64,000 nucleotides of DNA from Saprospiraceae bacterium (GTDB lineage Bacteria; Bacteroidota; Bacteroidia; Chitinophagales; Saprospiraceae). The stretch is from NCBI GenBank assembly GCA_028285085.1, contig JANQQI010000023.1, positions 81,717 to 145,716 on the forward strand, given 5' to 3'. Positions within the stretch are counted from its first letter, which is position 1. Each line of letters opens with the position of its first letter. The notes beneath the pieces were generated by a model. It had not been told where the DNA came from and made no database searches. It was given only the letters and a program-made list of their open reading frames with translations. This document shows positions 1-8,734 of the stretch, piece by piece. The translations under genes were made by a program, and so were the position numbers.

Positions 1-233
1 TGAATGCTCTCCATTTTGATCAAAGCCTCCGGATATAAAGTGGCTTCCAAAATTAGGCTGCGTATTTCTGTTGGATATAAAACCAGTGCATTGATTGCCT
101 CTTGTTCTTCGTCGACTAATTGACCAAGCAACTCCTTATCGGTTTGAGCGGTCGCTATCGTTGCCGAACTTACCAGAATAACAAAACTTAGCATTGTGCT
201 GATGAAAAAGAACCGATGCATACTTCTGAACAT
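1..233 (-). CDS. Partial CDS (3' end outside window): secreted protein, possibly DUF3300-like
   Basis: Not in the ORF track. Minus-strand translation from ATG at 233: MFRSMHRFFFISTMLSFVILVSSATIATAQTDKELLGQLVDEEQEAINALVLYPTEIRSLILEATLYPEALIKMESI..., with a clear signal peptide and no stop before the window edge. Confidence 0.75.
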   Translation of the reverse strand, partial: MFRSMHRFFFISTMLSFVILVSSATIATAQTDKELLGQLVDEEQEAINALVLYPTEIRSLILEATLYPEALIKMESI

Positions 234-344
234 TAATTCAGTAGTCAAGATGCGGTGATTGGCTCTTGAAAAAGATGATGATAGACAGTCTTTACGGTGA
301 TTTCTATCAACTTTGCTTACAAGCTGAGGCAAATAGCTGAGTGA

Positions 345-1400
345 CTAACTCGGGACTAAAGCCAGATGCTCTTCGTCGAGGACCGTAATCCGGCCATTGG
401 AATCCACGTCAATTAAGTTTTCGGATTTGAAATCTGTGAGCATTCGCGAAATGGACTCTTTGGTGGTGCCTACGATGCTGGCGAGATCTTCGCGTAGGAT
501 ATCAATCTTACAATCACCGGCGGCTTGGTATTGCCGGTTTAATTTGATTAACGCATCGGCGACTCGCTTGCGGATGGAATTGTAAGCCAGGCTAATCAAC
601 TGCTCTTCTTTTTCGGCAATATCACTCGTCAGCATTTTGATGAAGCGCGCCATGAAATCTCGGTTATTATTTAACAGCTCGAGGAATTCTTCCTTGGGAA
701 TGAAGCTAATCTCTGAGTCTTCGATGGCGGCGGCGGATTCTTCGTAGGGCCGATCCTTAAGCACTGCCTGAATACCCACAAAGTCGCGTGCTTGGTGAAT
801 ACCCGTGATAAAGGACTTGCCGTAGGTATTGGTGCGGAATGTTTTGACCTTACCATTATTGATGTAATAAAGGCGCTTAGGTTTTTCACCTTCACTGAAA
901 ACTAAATCCTTTTTTCGATAATAGTGATGTGATTTGGATCTGGCCAATTTTTCCAACTCCTCTTGTCCTTTTCGCTCGTCGGTGAGCGTCTTGGCGTACA
1001 TGAGATCAGCATCCCCGGTTTTGTCGAGCCGTTCGGCCTTCTTCAGCCGGGTTTCTACTACCTCTAGCAATTCATTGTGATCAAAAGGTTTGACCAGATA
1101 ATCATCTGCGCCGAGATTCATGCCGGTGCGAAAATCACTTTTTTCAGCTTTGGCGGTCAGGAAAATGAAAGGAATATTATTCGTTTGTGGCTTTTGGCTG
1201 AGAATCCGTAAGGTGCCGAATCCATCTAAACGGGGCATCATAATATCGCAAATAATGAGATCGGGAAGCTCGGCCATTGCTTTTTCGATGCCCTCGATAC
1301 CGTCTTGAGCGAAAATCACCTCATAGCCGGTCAGCTGGAGCAACTCCACGATATTATCACGAACATCGGAATTATCTTCAATGACTAATATTTTCTTCAT
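345..1400 (-). CDS. Response regulator: receiver domain fused to CRP/FNR-type cNMP-binding and HTH domains
   Basis: MKKILVIEDNSDVRDNIVELL...DLIICDIMMPRLDGFG...KPFDHNELLE, then FSEGEKPKRLYYINNGKVKTFR and Crp-HTH LREDLASIVGTTKESISRMLTDFK. ORF trimmed to the MKKIL start. Confidence 0.92.
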   Translation of the reverse strand: MKKILVIEDNSDVRDNIVELLQLTGYEVIFAQDGIEGIEKAMAELPDLIICDIMMPRLDGFGTLRILSQKPQTNNIPFIFLTAKAEKSDFRTGMNLGADDYLVKPFDHNELLEVVETRLKKAERLDKTGDADLMYAKTLTDERKGQEELEKLARSKSHHYYRKKDLVFSEGEKPKRLYYINNGKVKTFRTNTYGKSFITGIHQARDFVGIQAVLKDRPYEESAAAIEDSEISFIPKEEFLELLNNNRDFMARFIKMLTSDIAEKEEQLISLAYNSIRKRVADALIKLNRQYQAAGDCKIDILREDLASIVGTTKESISRMLTDFKSENLIDVDSNGRITVLDEEHLALVPS

Positions 1401-2682
1401 GATATTGGTTTTTTGGAATTTGGACCGTAAATAATGTGCCTTTGGCAATTTCACTGTGAAAAGTGATTTCACCCCTGAGTAATTCAACGTATCGCTTGGC
1501 AAGATTTAATCCTAACCCCGTGCCTTTGATATTGGTGACATTGCTGCCTCGGAAAAAGCGCGTGAATAAATGTGATTGTTCGGCGGTAGGAATGCCTATG
1601 CCTTCATCTTTTATTTTGATAATAAGGTGTTGGCCAGATAGCTCGCTTCGACAGTAAACGGTTGAGTTTTCCGGTGAATATTTAATGGCATTTGATAACA
1701 GATTGACCAGAATTAACTCTAGTAAATTCTGGTCCGAGTAGATCTTCTCAGGCATCTCGGGAGCAGCTTGAAATTCGATCTGCTGTCCGGGCTTTAACTG
1801 ATCACTGATTTGCTCGATGACTTTGCGGCAACAATCGCGCAAGTAGAATAAAGAAAAATTGGGTTGAATTTCATCGTGCTCCAAACTGCCGAGGGCGTTG
1901 AAATCATTCAGAATGCTCGTCAGATCGTTAACGGAGTGTCGGATGCGATGGAGGTGTTTGACTGCCTTTTCCGCTAGATTTTTATTTTGGTACATCTCAA
2001 CCAAGGCTGCCGAAGACAATATAGTACTCAAAGGCGTGCGGAATTCGTGCGAGGTCATCGTGATGAACTGCGATTTGAGTTCGTTGAGTTCTTTTTCTTT
2101 CTCCAGAGCGACCCGGATTTCTCTTTCCGTCGCGCGCAGCAAATCCTCCACTTTTTTGCGCTCTTTGACCTCGGATTCCAGCTTTTTGTTAGTCTGCATG
2201 AGCTTTTCCAATGCTGCGTTGATCTCGTTGGTCCGCTGTTCTACGCGTTCTTCCAACTCAGCGTTGAGCTGTTTGATCTGTGCTTCGGCTTTTTTCTGCT
2301 CGCTCAAATCGTGAATAATACCGGTGAAAACACGCTGCCCATTCAGCTGAATTTCACTGACACTCAGACGCAGGGCGAAGGTCGTTCCGTCTTTTCTTCG
2401 CCCCTCGGTTTCGCGGCCAATGCCAATGATCTTTTTTTCACCAGTTTCGTAGTAATTTTTCATATAGCCATCGTGCCGCGACCGATGGGGTGTGGCCATT
2501 AATATGCTAATGTTTTGACCAATGAGTTCTTCTGAAGTGTACTGAAACAATGCCGTAATTGCCGGATTCACAAGCCGGATAACACCGCCTTCGTCAATGG
2601 CAATAATGCCATCAATAGCTGTTTGGAATATGGCTTGTAGTAACACCAATGGATTGACACGTTCAGATTTTAAGAAATCCAT
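1378..2682 (-). CDS. PAS-domain sensor histidine kinase
   Basis: PAS (IFQTAIDGIIAIDEGGVIRLVNPA), H-box SHEFRTPLSTILSS, N-box NLLSNAIKYSPE, G-box GTGLGLNLAKRYVELLRG. Its 3' end overlaps the regulator start by 23 nt. Confidence 0.95.
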   Translation of the reverse strand: MDFLKSERVNPLVLLQAIFQTAIDGIIAIDEGGVIRLVNPAITALFQYTSEELIGQNISILMATPHRSRHDGYMKNYYETGEKKIIGIGRETEGRRKDGTTFALRLSVSEIQLNGQRVFTGIIHDLSEQKKAEAQIKQLNAELEERVEQRTNEINAALEKLMQTNKKLESEVKERKKVEDLLRATEREIRVALEKEKELNELKSQFITMTSHEFRTPLSTILSSAALVEMYQNKNLAEKAVKHLHRIRHSVNDLTSILNDFNALGSLEHDEIQPNFSLFYLRDCCRKVIEQISDQLKPGQQIEFQAAPEMPEKIYSDQNLLELILVNLLSNAIKYSPENSTVYCRSELSGQHLIIKIKDEGIGIPTAEQSHLFTRFFRGSNVTNIKGTGLGLNLAKRYVELLRGEITFHSEIAKGTLFTVQIPKNQYHEENISH

Positions 2683-2908
2683 TTAAACCGGGTTGAAAGG
2701 TGTATTTCCTGAAATAAGGATATTAAATAATTAAAGGCGGTCTATTACAATCACTATAACTTTCAAATCACCTCTTTTAGACCGTTATACAAAAAATGGA
2801 AGTGGCTTAGAATAAATTGAGCTCCGATTTATTAAAAACCAAAGCGTGCTTCTAAGCCAGTAGAACCATAATGAGGTTAAAGAAAGTGGATTGTGGAATG
2901 AGAAAGAA

Positions 2909-2942
2909 TGATAAATGTCATCTTTTGGGATGATAAATGCTC
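2909..2942. promoter_or_regulatory. Candidate paired CRP/FNR-like operator upstream of CBS gene
   Basis: TGATAAATGTCA (2909-2920) and TGATAAATGCTC (2931-2942), 22 bp apart; centres about -86 and -64 from the CBS ATG. Confidence 0.5.
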
Positions 2943-3000
2943 GTCCAGTAAGATTTTAGTTGGATTATCTTGGTGCTATTCATTCGCAAAACATAATAAA

Positions 3001-3432
3001 ATGGATTTACAGCAACCTATTTCATCCTTGATGACCACCGAATTGAAAGTCTTGGAACCTTCTGATAAGCTATTGGCTGCTAAGGAGTTATTTGATACTT
3101 ACTCCATTCATCATATTCCAGTCATACAAGGAACCACTCTAGTCGGTATCCTAAGTAAAGTCGATTATTTATACTATCTCAAGCCCATCTCCCCGGAGAG
3201 CAAAGAACAATATATAAATGATATAAAATTGAAAAATTATTCTATCGGCGAAGTCATGTCGAAACGTATTATTTCGGCTGCACCTACGGATACCCTCAAA
3301 ACGGCGTTAGAAATATTTAGCGAAAACCTCTTCCATGCCATTCCTGTCGTGGACAATGGTCGCTTAGTAGGGATCATTACCACCCACGATATCATATTTC
3401 GTTTATTGCACCCGGCCAGGACAATGTCTTGA
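3001..3432 (+). CDS. CBS domain-containing protein (two CBS motifs)
   Basis: MDLQQPISSLMTTELKVLEPSDKLLAAKELFDTYSIHHIPVIQGTTLVGILSK...VMSKRIISAAPTDTLKTALEIFSENLFHAIPVVDNGRLVGIITTHDI. Start trimmed from 2908. Confidence 0.92.
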   Translation: MDLQQPISSLMTTELKVLEPSDKLLAAKELFDTYSIHHIPVIQGTTLVGILSKVDYLYYLKPISPESKEQYINDIKLKNYSIGEVMSKRIISAAPTDTLKTALEIFSENLFHAIPVVDNGRLVGIITTHDIIFRLLHPARTMS

Positions 3433-3461
3433 TAACTTACCGGTTATTTCTCAACGCTAAG

Positions 3462-3490
3462 ATGCCCAATGTCACTCCGACATTGGGCAT
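3462..3490. terminator. Bidirectional hairpin between convergent genes
   Basis: Perfect 12-bp stem ATGCCCAATGTC-ACTCC-GACATTGGGCAT. Confidence 0.8.
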
Positions 3491-3568
3491 TGTTAATTAT
3501 CTAACCCTGTAAGTATAAAAAACCAAATAAAAGGTTGTAAAGGCAAAATCGATGGCCATTGATTTCAA

Positions 3569-3940
3569 TCACGCACACTTGTCCCCCATAATGCGCCCAC
3601 GATTATTCTGTTCTTCCAGCGTCCAGATATCGGTAGCCCAGGTTTGGAGCCATTTGCCGTAGGATTTACGATATACCTGTACGTGTAAACCAAATGCCCT
3701 AGCGAAGTAGAGCTCAAGGTCGCCTACCTTCTGATCGCTATTTAGAGGGATGTAACTAATACCGGTTATCGGCTGGATTTGGCCGATCGTCAACTCTGGG
3801 TCTAGCCGAGTAGCGTCCGCCGAAATTTGTCCGAATGGCTGTTCGGATTGAAAAAATGCCAGCTGAAGGAATGGATACCTTTGATTGAATTCAGTTTGGA
3901 GATCTTTTAATTTGCGGTCGTTTGAAATTTTCATAAGCAT
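3569..3940 (-). CDS. Uncharacterised ~123-aa protein, paralog of 54032..54403
   Basis: ORF with shared C-terminal pattern GLHVQVYRKSYGKWLQTWATDIWTLEEQNNRGR versus GLNVQVFRRSGSIWLQTTSTDSWTLTEQNEHGK. Confidence 0.85.
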   Translation of the reverse strand: MLMKISNDRKLKDLQTEFNQRYPFLQLAFFQSEQPFGQISADATRLDPELTIGQIQPITGISYIPLNSDQKVGDLELYFARAFGLHVQVYRKSYGKWLQTWATDIWTLEEQNNRGRIMGDKCA

Positions 3941-4102
3941 GGCTTTTGAAAAATGTATTAGTTAATACAAGTTGCGCTTAGCTAAAAGAGAGGTTATTTG
4001 TCGTATTATTTCCTTAACTGCAACTTGGGTTAATTGGTAGTCACTAACCGCTGAAATGGTTATTATATGTGGCAAGGTACGCTCTCTTGTCGTATCGTTT
4101 TT

Positions 4103-4136
4103 TGATTCCTGTCAATGAACTGTTTGATCTTTATCA
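4103..4136. promoter_or_regulatory. Candidate paired CRP/FNR-like operator
   Basis: TGATTCCTGTCA (4103-4114) and TGATCTTTATCA (4125-4136), 22 bp apart, upstream of the 3569..3940 gene. Confidence 0.45.
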
Positions 4137-4973
4137 TGTCTTCATGACGAGCATTGGTATCTCTGTTTTTCTCGCCATTTTTTGCGTATAGCTGGGGCGG
4201 AAAAGTCGATCGATGAAGGAGCGCTCGGGACGAAACATCACCAGCAGATCAATCTCAAAGTTTGTCATGAATTCGTTTAGCTTATTTTCAAGCTTGTTAC
4301 TGGTCAGGTGATGAAATTGCGTCTGCAGCCCCAAGGGATGGGATTCAAAATAGGCTCTGAGTTCTTTAAATAGAATGCCTTCATCTGCCTCCTCCTCCTT
4401 TTTACTGATATGTACGATATGAAAAACGGCGCTCAAAGGCGCCAGTAATTGAGAGGCCTTCCAAATTTCAAACGGGTCTGAGGCTTGGATGTCCGTCGCA
4501 TAAGCGATGGTGTGCAAGGGCTGGATATCGGCCTGTTCGGGAATGATGAGCACCGGACAATCCACTCTGGCAATGACACCGCTGCTGACGGTGCCCAGGA
4601 TTTTTTCAATCGTACTGTGCGTACCTTGCGTACCCATAATCACCAAATCAGGCGAATGCGCTTCCACCCATTTCTGGATTATGGCCACCGGACCACCCAC
4701 TTCGACCGAATGTGTGATTTTGGGCGGCGACTTTAGCTGATTACTGACTTGACTCAGGCCATAAGCCACATAATTATCCATGACTTCCCGGGCGGCTTCG
4801 GCCTTCGAACTGATCACATCAGCGGCTAAGGCTGGAATATCGAGGGTATCGGCAATGGGATAAACAACGTGTAGAACGTGCAGCTCCGCTTGTGTTTTAT
4901 CCGCAAAAATCAAGGCGTGTCGAAAGGCATTCTGGGCCGTTTCTGAAAAATCGGTAGGGACTAATATTTTCAT
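4134..4973 (-). CDS. Universal stress protein, tandem UspA domains
   Basis: MKILVPTDFSETAQNAFRHALIFADKTQAELHVLHVV...DLVIMGTQGTHSTIEKILGTVSSGVIARVDCPVLIIPE, plus a second degenerate UspA half. Confidence 0.93.
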   Translation of the reverse strand: MKILVPTDFSETAQNAFRHALIFADKTQAELHVLHVVYPIADTLDIPALAADVISSKAEAAREVMDNYVAYGLSQVSNQLKSPPKITHSVEVGGPVAIIQKWVEAHSPDLVIMGTQGTHSTIEKILGTVSSGVIARVDCPVLIIPEQADIQPLHTIAYATDIQASDPFEIWKASQLLAPLSAVFHIVHISKKEEEADEGILFKELRAYFESHPLGLQTQFHHLTSNKLENKLNEFMTNFEIDLLVMFRPERSFIDRLFRPSYTQKMARKTEIPMLVMKT

Positions 4974-5058
4974 GTTGGATCAATTGAAATTCGTCAAAAA
5001 GACGTTGAAAATTGCTGTTCTGATTCCACAAGGTAAAGGAAGCCGGTTCATCCTCCGG

Positions 5059-5092
5059 TGACCTAAATCATTTTGCTCGGTGATTAAATTCA
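5059..5092. promoter_or_regulatory. Candidate paired CRP/FNR-like operator
   Basis: TGACCTAAATCA (5059-5070) and TGATTAAATTCA (5081-5092), 22 bp apart, in the UspA/lipoprotein divergent spacer. Confidence 0.4.
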
Positions 5093-5158
5093 TCGAGACC
5101 GCTAGCGAAAATCAATGTAAAGCGACCAAACAAGCTGGAAATTGACCTAAAAAGCCAT

Positions 5159-5836
5159 ATGAGATATTTCCTTTATGCAATGTTATTGCTGCTTGGCCTC
5201 ACATTTTTCTATTCTTGTGTACCGGCAGTCGTTTTTGAGGAACCTCAGCCTCAAGGGGCCGAGACACACTCATCTTTTCCCATGATGTACCGCGGTACTT
5301 TCTTATGTAGCTCCGATAGCGCCATTGTATGGATCACGGATAAGTTGGTTTATAAAGAGAAAACCTACTCAGTGACGATGACACAGGTGGAAGTGAATGA
5401 AACGGAAGGCGTTGAATTAATTGGCGACCAACTCTACATCGAATCGATTAACGATCCGGTGAAGGTGGTGACTCAAGGCGACTCCGTTTTTGCCAATGTG
5501 ACCTTACGAGACACCTTGTTTCATCTTGGTAAGGATCAAGTGTTGACCCAATTTCGTGGCCATCAATTACTCAATCGGCAGCTGAAGAGTGGCGATTGGG
5601 AAGTGATGATCCTAAGCATTAATTACGACTTTGATCTCATTCTATCTAAGGCCGTTGAACCCGAAGATCTCGAACAACTTGAATCCATTACGCCCGTCGA
5701 GGATTTGTCACGTGGGGATACGGTCCAATATCGTATTTCACCTTCGGTTTATGAATTCAACCAGATTCTCGAAGAGCAGCTAATTTTTGAGCCTTGCGAC
5801 TATTATGAGCGCGTGCGTTTATCCATCGAAATCTAA
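5159..5836 (+). CDS. Hypothetical lipoprotein
   Basis: Lipobox-like MRYFLYAMLLLLGLTFFYSCVPAVV; no recognised domain. Confidence 0.75.
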   Translation: MRYFLYAMLLLLGLTFFYSCVPAVVFEEPQPQGAETHSSFPMMYRGTFLCSSDSAIVWITDKLVYKEKTYSVTMTQVEVNETEGVELIGDQLYIESINDPVKVVTQGDSVFANVTLRDTLFHLGKDQVLTQFRGHQLLNRQLKSGDWEVMILSINYDFDLILSKAVEPEDLEQLESITPVEDLSRGDTVQYRISPSVYEFNQILEEQLIFEPCDYYERVRLSIEI

Positions 5837-5841
5837 ATCCC

Positions 5842-6360
5842 ATGTCGAAGCCCAAATTGATCCTCGTTGTCGGCTTGCCAGGAACCGGGAAAACCACCTT
5901 CGCAAGCGTACTGTCAGAGTCCCTGTCGATGGTGCATTTAAATAGCGATAAAATTCGAGCTGCCATGGGGCAGCGGGGGCAATATAATGCTGAAGCCAAA
6001 GCGCAGATTTACCATGAGCTAGTTAACCAATGTGAGGTTCATTTGCAAGAAGGTGAAAGTGTCATTGTTGATGCTACCTTTTATAAGGACACCTTAAGGC
6101 AGCCCTATCAAAAGATGGCGGAACAATACAGTTTACCAATTTATTGGATAGAATTACGGGCGGAAGAAACGATTATTCGAGCCAGGGTAGAGCAGAAAAG
6201 AAAATATAGTGAGGCTGATTTTTTAGTGTATAAAAAGATAAAGAAAGAATTTGAGCCATTGAATTATCTTCGCTTAAGCTTGCGCTCGGATTTATTGAGC
6301 TTAGAAGAAATGGTAGAAAAAGCTAAGGAGTATACTTCGATTTTGTTAAATGCCCAATGA
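5842..6360 (+). CDS. P-loop ATP-binding kinase-like protein (COG0645-like)
   Basis: Walker A GLPGTGKTTFA; VIVDATFYKDTLRQPYQKMAEQYSLPIYWIELRA. Confidence 0.82.
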   Translation: MSKPKLILVVGLPGTGKTTFASVLSESLSMVHLNSDKIRAAMGQRGQYNAEAKAQIYHELVNQCEVHLQEGESVIVDATFYKDTLRQPYQKMAEQYSLPIYWIELRAEETIIRARVEQKRKYSEADFLVYKKIKKEFEPLNYLRLSLRSDLLSLEEMVEKAKEYTSILLNAQ

Positions 6361-6369
6361 ATTTAATTC

Positions 6370-7419
6370 ATGACCGAAGTACAAATAAAACAATTACTGA
6401 CCAGTGGAGCCTTTGCTGATTATTCTGAATCACTTGAGCTCGTTGAGACGCATATTTCGTGGGTGATTCTGACGGCTGAATTTGCGTATAAGATTAAAAA
6501 GCCACTCGACTTTTCTTTCCTGGATTTTTCAACGCTCGAAAAACGCTATCATTATTGTCTTCGAGAATTGAAACTCAATCAACGGTTAGCGCCGAGTATC
6601 TATTTGGCAGTTGTCCCCATCCGCGTAAATGCCGGAGGTATTCCTGAATTGGATGGTCCTGAGGGGCAGGTTATTGACTACGCCGTGAAAATGAAACGCC
6701 TGGATCGGCGCTACCAAATGGACGTACTACTTACCAAAGAGCAAGTGACGAAGTCGCAGATGCAACAATTGGCTGATCAATTGGCTCATTTTCATGCTCA
6801 CGCTGATCGAGTGGATACGCCATTTGATATGGATCAAATGCAGTCTGACTTTGCGGACATTCGACAGCTTAACCCGCTGATAGCAGCATCTTTTGGACAA
6901 AAAGCGGTTGAGGTAATTAACGAAGCGATCAATTTCTCAGCGCATTTCTTGCAACAGCATATGTCTCGTTTTCAAGAACGCCAGCAAAAAGGTTTTATAG
7001 TGGACGGGCATGGTGATCTACACACCGAAAATATATTCTTACTCGATGAGCCCGTTATTTTTGATTGTATAGAATTTAGCGATGAATTACGTCAAGTTGA
7101 TGTTTTAAATGAATTGGCTTTTTTGTGTATGGATTTGGAAGCCAACAATCGTATAGATTTAGCGAATTATTTTTTAATGGCTTATCTAAAAAGGTATCCC
7201 GCTATTTTTGATGAAGTGGATCAACTTATTTTTCAGTACTACAAATTGTACCGCACAAATGTGCGACTAAAAGTTAATTTATATAAAGGGATGCAAAGTG
7301 CAAATTCGAAACAGTCGCAAGAGCATATGGATCTAGCGATTCAATATTTTATGCTGCTAAAAAAGTATTTGTCTTCATTTACCAAGATCAATCAACGATC
7401 AAGTTCTGCATCCTTTTGA
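6370..7419 (+). CDS. Aminoglycoside-phosphotransferase-like protein (COG2187-like)
   Basis: VETHISWVILTAEFAYKIKKPLDFSFLDFSTLEKR, IVDGHGDLHTENIFLLDEPVIFDCIEFSDELRQVDVLNELAFLCMDLE. Confidence 0.85.
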   Translation: MTEVQIKQLLTSGAFADYSESLELVETHISWVILTAEFAYKIKKPLDFSFLDFSTLEKRYHYCLRELKLNQRLAPSIYLAVVPIRVNAGGIPELDGPEGQVIDYAVKMKRLDRRYQMDVLLTKEQVTKSQMQQLADQLAHFHAHADRVDTPFDMDQMQSDFADIRQLNPLIAASFGQKAVEVINEAINFSAHFLQQHMSRFQERQQKGFIVDGHGDLHTENIFLLDEPVIFDCIEFSDELRQVDVLNELAFLCMDLEANNRIDLANYFLMAYLKRYPAIFDEVDQLIFQYYKLYRTNVRLKVNLYKGMQSANSKQSQEHMDLAIQYFMLLKKYLSSFTKINQRSSSASF

Positions 7420-7582
7420 TAGTCCTTTCTGTTTTTGTGCAAGTATCATTTATTAGTAATGCTTGAGTTTATCTTAAATTAAAAAAATATTTTAACGCCT
7501 GTCGTTACCTTTTCTCATCTTTCGGGACATTAGTCTGAAGTCGCGCGTGATTTCACATTTTTTAATAAAAAAATATAATAAT

Positions 7583-8638
7583 ATGAAAATGTTGAAATCA
7601 TCGGCTCTAATGAGCCTGATGCTCCTACTGGGTTTGTTGTTTATGTATTCTTGCGGTAAAAAAGAATTAGCACCCGTTGATATACCCGCCGTTGCCGCCG
7701 AAGTTGATATTTTTTCCAAAATTAAAGTTAAGGACGGGATTCTGGCCTTCGAAGATCAAAATCATTACCAGGCCGTTCTGAATACCATGGTGCAAAACCC
7801 AGAGCAAGTGAGAACAGAATTGGCTAAAAAAACTGATTTTGTGTCTTTACAGAATTTACTGAACGAAGATTTAGTGCGCTTTTCTCAAGGCGAGTCTACT
7901 GTTTTAAATGCGGATAAATATTTTACGACCTTGCCAGATGATGATTTAAAAATCATTGACTTTGCATTTTACAGTATTAGCAACCTAATGAATAAAGATG
8001 CTGCCCTGTACATTAATGATCGGTTAATTCAATATACTTCAGACTTTGTGTATACCCTGCATTCGGGCGATCCCGCTGATTTAGGAAAAACCTCACGCAT
8101 TTTGGAAGCCGGTCGTTACGGAGAAATTTATGCGACGAAGGTAGAGACAACTGTATCTGGGGATCAACGTAATGTGATTCGCCATACATGTAAAACAACC
8201 AATGCGGCGGGTACTTTCCAGGTGCGGAATGCCTTGAATGTGCATGCTTTTGCTACACAGGAAAGTGATGGAACTTTTATAAATCAGTTAACTGCTGAGC
8301 TCCGTGTTAGAAAACTTAGAGCAGCAACCGCACCCGATGGGAAATCAGAGTGGAACCCTTATCCTTGTGGTGGGGCCAATATTGATGCAGGAAATATTAA
8401 ACTGCTTTGGGAATCCATATTTATTGATGAGCCATATACGGATCAAACCCAGACAAATCATGCATCAATCCACACATTTTTGATATTATCCCGCACGGAA
8501 AATCCAAACATAAATGTCTTTGATGATATAACCCTGTTCCCTAATAGTCATGGCCTGACTGGTGAATTTGCTCCCGGTAATTGCGCCGTAGATCTTGAGC
8601 AGGTAACAGAATACATTGGTTGTAGTGTTACCTATTAG
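7583..8638 (+). CDS. Hypothetical lipoprotein
   Basis: Lipoprotein signal MKMLKSSALMSLMLLLGLLFMYSCGKKE; start trimmed from 7547. Confidence 0.75.
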   Translation: MKMLKSSALMSLMLLLGLLFMYSCGKKELAPVDIPAVAAEVDIFSKIKVKDGILAFEDQNHYQAVLNTMVQNPEQVRTELAKKTDFVSLQNLLNEDLVRFSQGESTVLNADKYFTTLPDDDLKIIDFAFYSISNLMNKDAALYINDRLIQYTSDFVYTLHSGDPADLGKTSRILEAGRYGEIYATKVETTVSGDQRNVIRHTCKTTNAAGTFQVRNALNVHAFATQESDGTFINQLTAELRVRKLRAATAPDGKSEWNPYPCGGANIDAGNIKLLWESIFIDEPYTDQTQTNHASIHTFLILSRTENPNINVFDDITLFPNSHGLTGEFAPGNCAVDLEQVTEYIGCSVTY

Positions 8639-8703
8639 CACTCCACAGAAACTAATAGAGAAAGAAAATATTTAAGTGTTTGGATATATTTTTTGTAGGA
8701 AAT

Positions 8704-8731
8704 AGTGCCAGTACCCTAAAGTACTGGCACT
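8704..8731. terminator. Bidirectional hairpin
   Basis: AGTGCCAGTAC-CCTAAA-GTACTGGCACT, 11-bp perfect stem between convergent genes. Confidence 0.8.
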
Positions 8732-8734
8732 TCG

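Noticed and set aside
1987-2502. 171-aa plus-strand ORF opposite the histidine kinase
   Set aside because: Phe/Leu-rich antisense frame of a well-supported kinase gene.
4984-4997. TTGAAATTCGTCAA, an FNR-like TTGA-N6-TCAA site just upstream of the UspA start
   Set aside because: It lies within ~25 bp of the start codon and has no 22-bp partner; likely chance or leader sequence.
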